Shown one piece after another: positions 54,552 to 64,000 of a DNA stretch of 64,000 bases (positions are counted from its first letter, which is position 1; each line of letters opens with the position of its first letter). Origin of the DNA: Loktanella salsilacus (GTDB lineage: Bacteria; Pseudomonadota; Alphaproteobacteria; Rhodobacterales; Rhodobacteraceae); contig NZ_FOTF01000003.1 of the NCBI RefSeq assembly GCF_900114485.1, positions 1 to 64,000 of the forward strand, read 5' to 3'. The notes below the pieces were generated by a model. The model had not been told where the DNA came from. It worked only from the letters and a program-made list of their open reading frames with translations, and did no database searches. A program made the translations under genes and the position numbers.

Positions 54552-55622
54552 CTAGGCGCGTCGGCTGCGATCATGCTGCAGCACCGCCGCCTCGCTGACC
54601 GACAAGACGCGCCGGGCATAACCGCCGTAAGCGCCGATATCGCTGCGCAAGTCGGGTACGCGCGCGAACAGGCGATCCTTGTCCGGTGCGGCAATCGTCG
54701 CCAGCGCGGCAGAGGCGGGATGGAAGCTTTCGGTCGGCACGTTGTTGGCAAAGACGATCTGATGCTGCGCCAGCATCACGTGGATGTAGGTGACCGCGGG
54801 CATGCCGCGCTCGCGCAGGACTGCATAATCGTCGATTAAATCGCGAGCAGTGACAAGGACTTCGTCAGTGTTGAACAGCGCGCGGGCCCGCGGTCCACGC
54901 AGCACGATACGGTGGTCAGGCGACACGAGCAGGCCAGCATCGGGCACGTCGCGGTCCAGTGCCCCGGCCCGCAGTCGCACGGGCAGCAAGTCCGGCATCG
55001 CCAACATCCGGGCCCCCGTCACGCGGCGGCGGCCGATCCATAGGATTTCTGCGGCACCATTGTCTTGCGTCTGGACCCGGTCGCCTTCGCCCAAGCTAGC
55101 CACATCGCGCGGGCCGTCCGGTGTCAGGATCATTGTGCCGGGGGTGAAGCAGATGACACCCTTGGGTGCCTCTTCCGCCTCTGCCCGGGTGGCTGCGTCG
55201 ATGTCGTCTCTGACGATCCAAAGATCAGTGCGGCGCGGCGGGATATCGTTCAGGAACATCAGCAGCGGTTTGCGCCCAGCGCCGCGCGGGATCAGCGTGA
55301 CATCCCAGGTGTCATGCCCGTTGGTCACGGTAAAGGATTTGTCGAAAAGCGGACCCTGCAGCACCATCGGGGCAGGACGATGCGCGACATGCGACGACGC
55401 GAGCAGCCGCCGCACGGTGAGTGCGGCGCGCTTGCGCAGATCTGCCTGTCCCTCGGATGGTCCCAGCGGAAGGATGGCGTTTGGACCATCCACGCGCACC
55501 GGCTCTCCGGTCCATGACCAGACGGCGCCTGTGCGAATACAGCGAACCGGCGCAGAGCTGCGCCCGTCCAGTTCCGTTTGCGACCAAGGGATGACGAACG
55601 TGCCGGAAAAGCCCGTTTTCAT
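54552..55622 (-). CDS. Hint (Hedgehog/intein) domain protein
   Basis: 356 aa. Residues about 158-300 form a Hint module: the autoprocessing Cys158 begins CFTPGTMILTPDGPRDVASL, then GDRVQTQDNGAAEILWIGRR, LLVSPDHRIVLRG (the conserved His of block F-like SPDHR) and VTYIHVMLAQHQIVFANNVP. Roseobacters encode many such proteins, usually with Hint_2 domains at surface or secreted proteins, but their function is not established. The N-terminal 157 residues are unassigned and have no signal peptide. It may self-cleave before Cys158. Confidence 0.85.
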   Translation of the reverse strand: MKTGFSGTFVIPWSQTELDGRSSAPVRCIRTGAVWSWTGEPVRVDGPNAILPLGPSEGQADLRKRAALTVRRLLASSHVAHRPAPMVLQGPLFDKSFTVTNGHDTWDVTLIPRGAGRKPLLMFLNDIPPRRTDLWIVRDDIDAATRAEAEEAPKGVICFTPGTMILTPDGPRDVASLGEGDRVQTQDNGAAEILWIGRRRVTGARMLAMPDLLPVRLRAGALDRDVPDAGLLVSPDHRIVLRGPRARALFNTDEVLVTARDLIDDYAVLRERGMPAVTYIHVMLAQHQIVFANNVPTESFHPASAALATIAAPDKDRLFARVPDLRSDIGAYGGYARRVLSVSEAAVLQHDRSRRA

Positions 55623-55740
55623 GCCTGTTTACTCTGCCTCATCTGCCTCGCGTCGTTAATCGCGCGGGGTCATGGGGCAACGGTATCAAGCTGGCGGGGC
55701 GGCAATCAAGCGGCAGCGGCGCTAAGTCCGTGTTTTTTTG

Positions 55741-56655
55741 TCAGAAGTTGAAATTAAGTTTCAATGATCCAACAACTTGGCCTTCGTCCTGCGCTTCGAA
55801 TTCGCGGCTTAGGTAGGTCGCGCCGTAAAAGAACGAAATCCCCGGAACTGGCTGCCAATTCACACCAGCCCTAGCGCGTGTGCGGGTGGGGGACGCAACA
55901 TAGCCTTGGGACGACGGCAAAAACAGACTGTCTTTTACAGCCGCCACATCGCCGCCAAGCACGAAACTTACGCCTGTTTCGTCGTCTTGGGTGCCGCGAT
56001 AAAGTTGCCCTGTTACAACATCGCGCAGCAGTACGTCGCTTTGTCCGACCTTTCCGATCAGCAGATCAGCCCCGGCGCGGACCATATCCTCTGCCCCGGC
56101 CTTCGCCTCGACAAAGGGGCGCAGGGTCGCGGTAGGGGTCATGCTGTAGGTATAACGCGCCTCTCCGCTGCCCTGAAAAGCGAATTGGTTCTTTAAGGCA
56201 TTGCCGGTCGTCGGGCGTGGCAGGCTGAATGCGCGGTGGTATGCCGTCTGAAAGTCATCCAGCCCGGTTTGCGGACCGATCGCCAAAACATCGCCGCCAA
56301 GGCTAATCTCGGCTGGGCCAAGGTCATAATGGGTGTGGGCCCCGACGCTGATCATGCCAACATATGGGCGATCGCGGGTGCGGCGGGTGGGGGCAATGAT
56401 TTCGGTGCGAAAACGATATTCCATCACCTCGCCAATGCCGCGCAGGTTGCCGTCATAGGGTTCTGCCGCGCGCAAGTGGCTGAAAACATAGCTTCCGGTG
56501 CGCCAGCGATCAAAGCCATCACCGAACAGATCGTTGTTAAACAGCCGGCCATTCCCGATAGACTGTTGGGCCGTCAAATTGCTTTGCGCGCCCGCCTGCC
56601 CGGCTGAAAAACCGGTAAATAATGCGCAAAAAAGGATTAGGGCCAAATGGCGCAT
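55741..56655 (-). CDS. LpxR-like outer-membrane lipid A deacylase family protein
   Basis: 304 aa. A signal peptide (LALILFCALFTGFSAGQAGA, cut before QS) precedes a beta-barrel ending in phenylalanine (LKLNFNF), the outer-membrane insertion signature. The start of the mature chain, NDLFGDGFDRWRTGSYVFS, matches the Asn-Asp and Thr-Gly pattern of LpxR, which removes the 3'-acyloxyacyl group of lipid A. The His-Glu pair expected in HTHYDLGPAE is spaced slightly differently, so activity is uncertain. Monocistronic; divergent from glgB. Confidence 0.8.
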   Translation of the reverse strand: MRHLALILFCALFTGFSAGQAGAQSNLTAQQSIGNGRLFNNDLFGDGFDRWRTGSYVFSHLRAAEPYDGNLRGIGEVMEYRFRTEIIAPTRRTRDRPYVGMISVGAHTHYDLGPAEISLGGDVLAIGPQTGLDDFQTAYHRAFSLPRPTTGNALKNQFAFQGSGEARYTYSMTPTATLRPFVEAKAGAEDMVRAGADLLIGKVGQSDVLLRDVVTGQLYRGTQDDETGVSFVLGGDVAAVKDSLFLPSSQGYVASPTRTRARAGVNWQPVPGISFFYGATYLSREFEAQDEGQVVGSLKLNFNF

Positions 56656-56909
56656 GTCATGTCCTATCGTTCGGCCCCCGCCGTATTCCGCCTTGATAAT
56701 GCAGGCGAGCTTACCTGCGCTAGCGTCCAGAATCCGACAGTCAGAATCATGGCGCTATAGCAACACCCGGTGCCCCGCTACTTCGCCTTAACTTGCAGCC
56801 ATATGGGTTAAAAAGGCGTGAATAGCTTGCGTTTGTGTGCAGAAGCGGTTGGTATGACGATACGCATCTGCAGGCCGGTATGGCCGACTGATCCGACGAA
56901 AGGGACACC

Positions 56910-59114
56910 ATGCCAACGACCCAGACCCAAGCGCCGGAAGCCATGGTTGACCATAATGCCGCCAAAGCCATTGTGACGGGACATTGCGCCGACCCCTTCG
57001 CGCAACTGGGACTGCAAGATCGCGGCGCGGGCCTGTTGCTGACCGTCTTTGTGCCGGGCGCAGATACGGTCAAGGTGCTGACCGGCAAGGTAGAGGCGGA
57101 CATGACCGCGCTCCCTGATTATCCCGGCCTTTTTGTTGCAAGCTTGCCAAAGCGGCCAAAGACTTATCGTCTTCGGGCCAGTGCGCAGGGTCATACGTGG
57201 GACTTCGACGATCCCTATGCCTTTGGCCCTGTGCTGACGGATGACGACATTTACTACCTCGGCGAAGGCACGCACCAACGCCTGTGGGACGCGCTGGGCG
57301 CGCATGTGATGGAACATGAGGGCGTGCGCGGCACTCGGTTTGCGGTTTGGGCCCCCAATGCGCAGCGCGTGTCGGTTGTCGGCGATTTTAACCTATGGGA
57401 CGGACGGCGTGCGCCGATGCGCAAACGCAGTGGCGGCGTGTGGGAAATCTTTATGCCCGGCATGGGTCCCGGTGATGTCTATAAATACGAGATCGTCGGC
57501 ATCAATGGCGCGCGCCTGCCGCTGAAAGCTGATCCCATGGGCTTCGGGTCAGAGCATCCGCCGCGCACCGGATCGGTCGTGCGCGATCTGTCCGGCGCCA
57601 GGTGGCACGACGCGGATTACATGAAAACACGCGCTGCGGCGCAGAACATCGACGCGCCGATCAGCATCTACGAGGTCAATCTTTCAAGCTGGAAACGCGC
57701 GCCTGGCAACCGGCCGCTGTCTTATATCGAGCTTGCGTCCGATCTTATCGACTATGTCGCTTGGATGGGGTTCACGCATATTGAACTGATGCCGATCTCA
57801 GAGCATCCCTTTGACGGATCATGGGGCTACCAGCCTGTCGGCATGTATGCCCCCACCATTCGCCACGGCACGCCTGACGAATTCCGTGCGCTGGTTGATG
57901 CCGCCCATGCCAAGGGTCTGGGTGTGCTACTGGACTGGGTGCCCGGGCATTTCCCGATCGACGAACATGGCCTTGGCAATTTCGACGGCACCCAGCTGTA
58001 TGAACACGCCGACCCGCGCGAAGGTTTTCATCAGGACTGGAACACCCTGATTCCGAACTTTGGCCGGAACGAGGTGGCGAACTACTACACCTCTAACGCT
58101 CTGTATTGGCTTGAGGAATATCACCTTGATGGCATCCGCGTCGATGCTGTCGCGTCGATGCTGTACCGCGATTACAGCCGCAAGCATGATGAATGGGTGC
58201 CAAACTACGACGGCGGCCGTGAAAACTACGAAGCCATCGCTTTGCTGCAAAACATGAACACCCTCACCTACGGCGAGGTGCCCGGCATCATGACCGTGGC
58301 AGAGGAAAGTACCGCCTTTCCCGGCGTGTCGCGGCCTGTGGAATACGGCGGGCTTGGCTTTGGGTTCAAATGGAACATGGGGTGGATGAACGACTCCCTG
58401 CGTTACATGGAGCTCGACCCGATCCACCGCAAACACCACCATCACGAGATGACGTTCAGCCTGCACTACGCCTTTGGCGAGAACTATGTCCTGCCGATCA
58501 GCCATGACGAGGTCGTGCACGGCAAAGGGTCGATGCTGCACAAAATGCCGGGCAATAGCTGGGAACGCTTTGCTAACCTGCGCGCCTATTACGGGTTCAT
58601 GTGGACCCATCCGGGCAAAAAGCTGCTGTTCATGGGGCAAGAGTTTGCGCAGTCGCAGGAATGGAACCACAATCAATCGCTCGACTGGCATGAATGCGAC
58701 GATGGCCGCCACAAGGGCGTCCAGATGTGGGTGCGCGACCTGAATAATTTCTACCGCGATACGCCAAGCTTGTATCTGAACGACACACGTCCCAGCGGAT
58801 TTAGCTGGCTAGAGGCGAACGATGCCGACCGGTCCGTCTTTGCCTATGTGCGCCATGGCGGCGCGAATGATCCCAAGGTCGTGGTCGTCATGAACATGAC
58901 GCCGGTGGAACGCCCCGGTTACCGCATCGGCCTGCCCGCAGGCGGGCGCTGGCGCGAGGCGCTTAATTCCGATGCAGAAGCCTACGGCGGCGGCGGTCGC
59001 GGCAATATGGGCGGCGTTTCGACGGAAAATATGCCGTGGATGGGGCAAGACTGCTCTGCCACAGTGAACATTCCGCCGCTGTCGACAGTTATATTCATTC
59101 AAGACATGTCTTAA
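56910..59114 (+). CDS. glgB: 1,4-alpha-glucan branching enzyme GlgB
   Basis: 734 aa. N-terminal carbohydrate-binding domain ([15 protein letters not shown]), CBM48 ([21 protein letters not shown]) and a GH13 catalytic domain with nucleophile Asp412 ([12 protein letters not shown]), acid Glu465 ([11 protein letters not shown]), and [10 protein letters not shown]. Length equals the family standard. It forms alpha-1,6 branches in glycogen. AAAGGGA precedes the ATG. First gene of glgBCAX; the 254 bp before it hold the divergent promoters. Confidence 0.96.
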   Translation: MPTTQTQAPEAMVDHNAAKAIVTGHCADPFAQLGLQDRGAGLLLTVFVPGADTVKVLTGKVEADMTALPDYPGLFVASLPKRPKTYRLRASAQGHTWDFDDPYAFGPVLTDDDIYYLGEGTHQRLWDALGAHVMEHEGVRGTRFAVWAPNAQRVSVVGDFNLWDGRRAPMRKRSGGVWEIFMPGMGPGDVYKYEIVGINGARLPLKADPMGFGSEHPPRTGSVVRDLSGARWHDADYMKTRAAAQNIDAPISIYEVNLSSWKRAPGNRPLSYIELASDLIDYVAWMGFTHIELMPISEHPFDGSWGYQPVGMYAPTIRHGTPDEFRALVDAAHAKGLGVLLDWVPGHFPIDEHGLGNFDGTQLYEHADPREGFHQDWNTLIPNFGRNEVANYYTSNALYWLEEYHLDGIRVDAVASMLYRDYSRKHDEWVPNYDGGRENYEAIALLQNMNTLTYGEVPGIMTVAEESTAFPGVSRPVEYGGLGFGFKWNMGWMNDSLRYMELDPIHRKHHHHEMTFSLHYAFGENYVLPISHDEVVHGKGSMLHKMPGNSWERFANLRAYYGFMWTHPGKKLLFMGQEFAQSQEWNHNQSLDWHECDDGRHKGVQMWVRDLNNFYRDTPSLYLNDTRPSGFSWLEANDADRSVFAYVRHGGANDPKVVVVMNMTPVERPGYRIGLPAGGRWREALNSDAEAYGGGGRGNMGGVSTENMPWMGQDCSATVNIPPLSTVIFIQDMS

Positions 59115-59133
59115 GTTTTTTGGGAGGAAAACA

Positions 59134-60405
59134 ATGAAACCCACGCCAAACACTCGCTTGTCCAACCGCGCATTGGCCTTTGTGCTGGCGGGGGGGCGGG
59201 GAAGTCGCCTGAAAGAGCTGACCGACAACCGCGCGAAACCTGCGGTCTATTTCGGCGGCAAAACGCGGATCGTCGACTTTGCCCTGTCGAATGCCTTGAA
59301 CTCTGGCATCCGCAAGATGGCGATCGCGACGCAGTACAAGGCGCATAGCCTGATCCGCCACTGCCAGCGCGGTTGGGGGTTTTTGCGGGCGGAACGGAAC
59401 GAATTTCTGGACATCCTGCCGGCGTCCCAGCGCATGGGCGAAACGAAATGGTATGTCGGCACCGCCGACGCGGTCACGCAGAATATCGATATCATCGACA
59501 GCTATGACATCGAATATATCGTCATTCTGGCGGGCGATCACATCTACAAGATGGACTATGAGATCATGCTGCAACAGCATGTGAACACCGGCGCAGACGT
59601 CACCATCGGCTGCCTGACCGTCCCCCGGATGGAAGCGACAGCCTTTGGTGTGATGCACGTTGATACCGACAGCCGCATCACCGACTTTCTGGAAAAGCCC
59701 AGCGACCCGCCCAGCATTCCCGGTGATCCGGATCATGCGCTTGCCTCGATGGGTATCTATATCTTCGACTGGAAATTCCTGCGCGAACGGCTTTTGGCCG
59801 ATATGGAAGACGCCAATTCAAGCCACGATTTCGGCCACGACATTATCCCGCATGTCGTGAAACACGGCAAAGCCATGGCGCACCGCTTTAGCGATAGCTG
59901 CGTCACGACAGGGCTAGAAACAGAGCCTTACTGGCGCGACGTTGGTACGATTGATGCCTTTTGGCAGGCGAATATCGACCTGACCGAATTTACACCACCG
60001 CTGGACTTGTATGACAACGCATGGCCGATCTGGACTTATTCCGAAGGCGTGCCGCCGGCCAAGTTCATCCATAACGAAGACGGCCGTCGCGGCTCTGCTG
60101 TGTCGTCGATGGTCAGCGGTAATTGCATCATCTCTGGGTCAACAGTGACGGAATCGCTGCTCTTTACCGGGGTGCGGACGCATTCTTATGCCTCGCTTGA
60201 CCGGGTTGTCGCGCTGCCGGATGTGCGGGTCCGTCGCAAAGCGCAGCTTAGCAATTGCGTCATCGACCGGGGTGTCGAAATCCCCGAAGGCTTGGTCGTG
60301 GGTGCTGATCCTGACCTTGACCGCGCCAACGGCTTTCGCGTGTCCGAAGGCGGTGTCGTTCTGATCACCAAAACGATGATCGAAGCCCTGAACGCCAAGA
60401 GGTAG
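59134..60405 (+). CDS. glgC: Glucose-1-phosphate adenylyltransferase GlgC
   Basis: 423 aa. N-terminal nucleotidyltransferase with [73 protein letters not shown] and [15 protein letters not shown], then a C-terminal left-handed beta helix ([21 protein letters not shown]). It makes ADP-glucose, the committed step, and is likely allosterically controlled by fructose-6-phosphate or pyruvate as in other alphaproteobacteria. GGGAGGAAAAC lies before the ATG, 19 bp after glgB. Confidence 0.96.
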   Translation: MKPTPNTRLSNRALAFVLAGGRGSRLKELTDNRAKPAVYFGGKTRIVDFALSNALNSGIRKMAIATQYKAHSLIRHCQRGWGFLRAERNEFLDILPASQRMGETKWYVGTADAVTQNIDIIDSYDIEYIVILAGDHIYKMDYEIMLQQHVNTGADVTIGCLTVPRMEATAFGVMHVDTDSRITDFLEKPSDPPSIPGDPDHALASMGIYIFDWKFLRERLLADMEDANSSHDFGHDIIPHVVKHGKAMAHRFSDSCVTTGLETEPYWRDVGTIDAFWQANIDLTEFTPPLDLYDNAWPIWTYSEGVPPAKFIHNEDGRRGSAVSSMVSGNCIISGSTVTESLLFTGVRTHSYASLDRVVALPDVRVRRKAQLSNCVIDRGVEIPEGLVVGADPDLDRANGFRVSEGGVVLITKTMIEALNAKR

Positions 60406-60408
60406 CCC

Positions 60409-61842
60409 ATGCCAGGTCGCGTCCTATCCGTCGCATCCGAATACGTCCCGCTGGTGAAAACCGGCGGGCTTGCCGATGTGGCGGGCGCGCTGCCCGGCGC
60501 GCTGCGCGGCCAAGGGTGGGACATGCGCACGCTGATCCCGGCCTATCCGGGCCTGATCGCCAAGGCCGGCGCAAAAGCGGTGGTTTGGTCTGATCCCGAT
60601 CTGTTCGGCGGCCCCGCGCAGGTGTTGGCGGGGCAGGTGGCTGGTACTGATGTACTGCTGCTGGACGCACCGCATCTGTATGATCGCAAGGGTGGCCCAT
60701 ATGGCGATCCCGGCGATTTCCCCGATAACGCGAAACGCTTTGCCGCGCTGTCTTGGGTTGCTGCCCAGATCGCGCGGGACGGGCTGCCGGATGGCTGGTT
60801 GCCGGATATCCTGCATGGGCATGACTGGCAGGCTGGGTTTGCCCCCGCCTATCTGCGCTTTAGCGGCGATACGCGGGTCAAGACGGTGATGACGATCCAC
60901 AACATTGCCTTTCAGGGCAACGCCCCTGCCGCGATGCTGGGGGCGCTGCGCCTACCGATTGAAGCGTTCAATAGCGATACGCTGGAATATTACGGCCACC
61001 TGTCCAGCCTTAAGGCCGGCCTTGCCACCGCCGATGCCATCACAACGGTCAGCCCGACCTACGCGGCAGAGCTGATGCGCGGCGATTTCGGCATGGGGCT
61101 GGAAGGGTTGATCGCGCACCGCAGCGCTGATCTTTACGGGATTTTAAACGGCGTTGACGACACTGTCTGGAACCCGGAAACCGATCCAGAGGTGAAACCA
61201 TACGGCAAGACAACTTTGAAACGTAAAGCGGCCAATCGCGATGCCTTATTGGCTGAATTTGGTCTGCAAGACACGAGCGGCCCGCTGGCCATCGTCGTCA
61301 GTCGCCTGACCGATCAAAAGGGGATCGACATGATTGTCGATACCGCCGCAGATTTTGTGGGCATGGGCGGCACGCTGGCGATCCTTGGATCGGGCGAACA
61401 GCGCCTAGAAGAGGCGATGAAAGATCTGGTCAAAGCGCACCCCGGCAAGATCGGCCTGCGCATCGGCTATGACGAGGCATTGTCGCACCGCATGTTCGCG
61501 GGTGGCGACGCCGTGCTGGTGCCGTCGCGGTTCGAACCCTGCGGGCTGACGCAGCTTTACGGGCTGCGCTATGGCTGTGTGCCCGTCGTCGCACTGACAG
61601 GCGGGCTAGCGGATACGGTGATCGACGCGAATCCCATGGCGCAGCAGGCCAATGTCGCAACCGGGGTGCAGTTTCACCCCGTAGATGCGCTGGCCTTTGG
61701 GCAAGCGCTGCGCAAGTTGATGGAATTGCACGCTGATTCCAAGGGCTGGGCAGCCATGCAAAAACGCGGGATGTCACAGGCGCTTGGATGGGATACATCG
61801 GCGTTAGCTTATGCCCAATTATACGAGTCCCTGACCGCGTGA
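60409..61842 (+). CDS. glgA: Glycogen synthase GlgA (ADP-glucose)
   Basis: 477 aa GT5 glycosyltransferase: ASEYVPLVKTGGLADVAGALP with the KTGG ADP-glucose motif, HGHDWQAGFAPAYL, TIHNIAFQGN, GILNGVDDTVWNPETD, VVSRLTDQKGIDMI and FEPCGLTQLYGLRYGCVPV with catalytic Glu. It extends alpha-1,4-glucan using ADP-glucose. It begins 3 bp after glgC and overlaps the glgX start. Confidence 0.96.
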   Translation: MPGRVLSVASEYVPLVKTGGLADVAGALPGALRGQGWDMRTLIPAYPGLIAKAGAKAVVWSDPDLFGGPAQVLAGQVAGTDVLLLDAPHLYDRKGGPYGDPGDFPDNAKRFAALSWVAAQIARDGLPDGWLPDILHGHDWQAGFAPAYLRFSGDTRVKTVMTIHNIAFQGNAPAAMLGALRLPIEAFNSDTLEYYGHLSSLKAGLATADAITTVSPTYAAELMRGDFGMGLEGLIAHRSADLYGILNGVDDTVWNPETDPEVKPYGKTTLKRKAANRDALLAEFGLQDTSGPLAIVVSRLTDQKGIDMIVDTAADFVGMGGTLAILGSGEQRLEEAMKDLVKAHPGKIGLRIGYDEALSHRMFAGGDAVLVPSRFEPCGLTQLYGLRYGCVPVVALTGGLADTVIDANPMAQQANVATGVQFHPVDALAFGQALRKLMELHADSKGWAAMQKRGMSQALGWDTSALAYAQLYESLTA

Positions 61843-63965
61843 ATGTGAACCTGAACAACGGTATCCCGACGAAACTGCGTGAACACTCGCTTGCTGCGGG
61901 TCGACCCAATCCGCTGGGTGCCACTTTTGACGGGCAAGGTGTAAACTTTGCCGTCTTTTCCGAACACGCCGAGGCGATTGACTTGTGTCTGTTCACCGAC
62001 GATGGCCGCAAGGAACGCGCGCGCATCCCGCTGCTAGAACGCGACGGTGACATATGGCACGTCTATGTCGGCGGCGTCACGCCCGGCACGAAATACGGTT
62101 TTCGCGTTCAGGGTCCGTATGATCCGGAAAACGGCCACCGGTTCAATTACAATAAACTGCTGCTCGATCCTTATGCCAAGCGGATCGCAGGGCGGTTAAA
62201 GTGGTCTGACGCCGTCATGGGCTACCGCGTCGGCTCGCCCAAGGCGGACCTTAGCTTTGACACCCGTGACAGTGCCTTTGCGATGCCGCGGTCTATGGTC
62301 GTGGACCCGTCGTTCAACTGGGGTGATGATAAACCGCCTGCGATCAGCGCTTCTGACACATTGCTGTACGAGGCGCATGTCAAAGGCATGACCGCCCGCA
62401 TGCCCGGCGTATCGCCGATGACGCGGGGCCGGTTTTTGGGCATGGCGTCCGAACCCGTTTTGGAACACCTGACCAAGATTGGCGTGACGACGGTGCAACT
62501 GATGCCCGCGCAGGCCTATGTCGATGATCACTTCCTCGCCAAGCAGGGGCTGAAAAACTATTGGGGCTATAACTCCATCGGATTTTTCGCGCCCGAACCG
62601 CGCTATATGACCGATCAGGGCATCTGGGAATTTCAGACTATGGTCCGCCGCTTTCACGCCGCCGGGATAGAGGTCGTGCTGGACGTCGTCTATAACCACA
62701 CCGCCGAAGGCAACGAAATGGGGCCGACCCTGTCGTTCAAGGGTTTTGATAACCTGTCCTATTACCGGCTGGCCGAAGACAAACGCTTTTACGTCAACGA
62801 TACCGGCACCGGGAACACGCTGCGCGTCGAACACCCGATGGTGCTGCGCATGATTATGGATTCCATGCGCTATTGGGTCGAGGTCATGCACGTCGACGGC
62901 TTCCGCTTTGACCTTGCGACCATTTTGGCGCGCGAAGAGTCCGGCTTTGACCGGCAGGGCGGTTTCCTTGATGCGCTGCGCCAAGACCCCGTGCTTGGCA
63001 ACGTCAAGCTGATCGCAGAGCCGTGGGACCTTGGCCCTGGCGGGTATCAGCTGGGCAACTGGCCTCATCCGTTCCTAGAGTTCAACGACAAATACCGCGA
63101 TAACGTGCGCAAGTATTGGCGCGGCGACAGCGGGATCGTCGCCGATCTGGCCAAACGCGTGGCCGGTAGCGCCGAACAATTCGACCATTCGGGCCGGGCT
63201 GCGACGTCTTCGATCAACTTCGTCACCGTCCACGACGGCTTTGTTCTGGACGATCTGGTCAGCTACAACGTCAAACACAATGCCGCCAACGGCGAAGATA
63301 ACCGCGATGGCAAGGACGACAATTACTCTGACAACATGGGCGTCGAAGGCCCGACCGACGACGAGAAAATTCGCGCCGCCCGCGCCCTGCGCAAGCGCAA
63401 TCTGCTGGCGACGGTGTTCCTGTCGCAGGGCACGCCAATGCTGTTGTCAGGGGACGAGATCGGGAACTCTCAGTGGGGGAACAACAACACCTATGCGCAG
63501 GATAATGACCAAGGCTGGGTGAATTGGAACAAGCCCGATCACAAGCTGCTGGCCTTTGTCGAAAAGCTGGCCGACCTGCGCCGCGCCCACCCTGTGCTGC
63601 GGCAATCGCGTTTTCTGCACAGCCGCGCCCGGCGCACGGATGGCAAGCCTGACCTGTTTTGGCGTATGCCCGATGGCCGTGCCCCCAGCGCCGAAGACTG
63701 GCAAAACCCGAATTGGCGCTCTTTGTCGGTCGAGGTGCGCACGTCATCCGATACCCCCGAATACGCCGCATCAAACGATGTGCTGTTCCTGACCTTCAAC
63801 GCCGGGGATGAGGTGACGGTCAAAATGCCTGACCTGCCGCCTGATTGCTTGTGGGAACTTGTGCTCGACACCGCCGCGCCAGAGGACGGGCCGCAGTGCA
63901 TCACGGGCACCTCTGCCAAGATCGCGGCGCAATCTGTTTGCGTATTTGCCCAAACGCCCGCCTGA
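61839..63965 (+). CDS. glgX: Glycogen debranching enzyme GlgX
   Basis: 708 aa from the GTG that overlaps the glgA stop (GTGA); a second GTG two codons later is possible. CBM48 (NPLGATFDGQGVNFAVFSEHA) and GH13 isoamylase-type domain with VLDVVYNHTAEGNEMGPT, nucleophile Asp in DGFRFDLATIL, acid Glu in LIAEPWDLGPGGYQ, and TVHDGFVLDDLVSYN. It hydrolyses alpha-1,6 branches left by glycogen phosphorylase. A short stem (CGCCTGA 63959-63965 / TCAGGCG 63974-63980) spans the stop codon. Confidence 0.94.
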   Translation: MNVNLNNGIPTKLREHSLAAGRPNPLGATFDGQGVNFAVFSEHAEAIDLCLFTDDGRKERARIPLLERDGDIWHVYVGGVTPGTKYGFRVQGPYDPENGHRFNYNKLLLDPYAKRIAGRLKWSDAVMGYRVGSPKADLSFDTRDSAFAMPRSMVVDPSFNWGDDKPPAISASDTLLYEAHVKGMTARMPGVSPMTRGRFLGMASEPVLEHLTKIGVTTVQLMPAQAYVDDHFLAKQGLKNYWGYNSIGFFAPEPRYMTDQGIWEFQTMVRRFHAAGIEVVLDVVYNHTAEGNEMGPTLSFKGFDNLSYYRLAEDKRFYVNDTGTGNTLRVEHPMVLRMIMDSMRYWVEVMHVDGFRFDLATILAREESGFDRQGGFLDALRQDPVLGNVKLIAEPWDLGPGGYQLGNWPHPFLEFNDKYRDNVRKYWRGDSGIVADLAKRVAGSAEQFDHSGRAATSSINFVTVHDGFVLDDLVSYNVKHNAANGEDNRDGKDDNYSDNMGVEGPTDDEKIRAARALRKRNLLATVFLSQGTPMLLSGDEIGNSQWGNNNTYAQDNDQGWVNWNKPDHKLLAFVEKLADLRRAHPVLRQSRFLHSRARRTDGKPDLFWRMPDGRAPSAEDWQNPNWRSLSVEVRTSSDTPEYAASNDVLFLTFNAGDEVTVKMPDLPPDCLWELVLDTAAPEDGPQCITGTSAKIAAQSVCVFAQTPA

Positions 63966-63995
63966 TCTAGCTGTCAGGCGTATGGAGGAACTGCC

Positions 63996-64000
63996 ATGCA
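63996..64000 (+). CDS. Start of the next gene (cut by window end)
   Basis: An ATG at 63996 stands 7 bp behind GGAGG (63984-63988), 30 bp after glgX. Only the first codon is visible. In many Rhodobacterales the glg operon continues with phosphoglucomutase, but nothing here identifies the product. Confidence 0.5.

Overview
The window is a high-GC chromosomal segment that reads as a marine-type Rhodobacterales (Roseobacter group) alphaproteobacterium. The indicators are an rRNA operon ending 5S then tRNA-fMet, an opgG-opgH-opgC glucan operon like that of Rhodobacter sphaeroides, a bioMNY biotin transporter, a urea ABC transporter, a stand-alone Hint protein, and a C-rich/G-rich intergenic palindrome of a type I associate with this order. 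The genus call is inference, since no 16S is present.

Region 1 (1-8324). The tail of an rRNA operon (5S, tRNA-fMet) carries an integrative element of about 8.0 kb. The last 48 bp of tRNA-fMet (257-304) are duplicated at 8277-8324. A P4-type tyrosine integrase sits next to the right repeat, and the same 19-bp tandem motif lies inside both ends. The element holds a coupled AlpA / primase-N / TOPRIM-helicase replication cassette, an iteron-like hairpin array, two unknown genes, and an AT-rich 697-aa ATPase. That ATPase has a CPYC zinc-hook-like motif and an R-x3-E...H triad resembling RloC/PrrC anticodon nucleases. It looks like a small self-replicating island with an anti-phage cargo gene.

Region 2 (8683-28797) is carbon acquisition and envelope: a CPA1 antiporter with a cyclic-nucleotide-binding-like tail, a fructose-type ABC transporter (frcBCA) with a divergent ROK regulator, the osmoregulated periplasmic glucan operon (opgG, a 52-codon ORF, opgH, opgC), and a divergent L-fucose-like cluster. 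The fucose-like cluster has a GntR regulator, aldose dehydrogenase, FucU mutarotase, UxaA-type dehydratase, CUT2 ABC transporter and FAH hydrolase.

Region 3 (29220-40103) holds urtABCDE (urea uptake), bioMNY, a nitroreductase, and an opposite-strand pair of an unusual thiolase lacking the C-terminal catalytic Cys and a short AMP-forming ligase.

Region 4 (40174-56655) is mixed housekeeping and poorly understood genes: metallophosphoesterase, diacylglycerol-kinase-like lipid kinase, L,D-transpeptidase, CopG / PHB depolymerase / C45 acyltransferase operon, and a PQQ-type sugar dehydrogenase. It also contains the transglutaminase / circularly permuted ATP-grasp-alpha-E / DUF2126 transglutaminase / metallopeptidase cluster, a Hint protein and an LpxR-like outer-membrane protein.

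Region 5 (56910-64000) is the glycogen operon glgB-C-A-X, with the start of a further gene at the window edge. Genes are densely packed with ATGA/TAATG/TGATG overlaps in most operons. I saw no CRISPR array, insertion sequence or phage structural gene.
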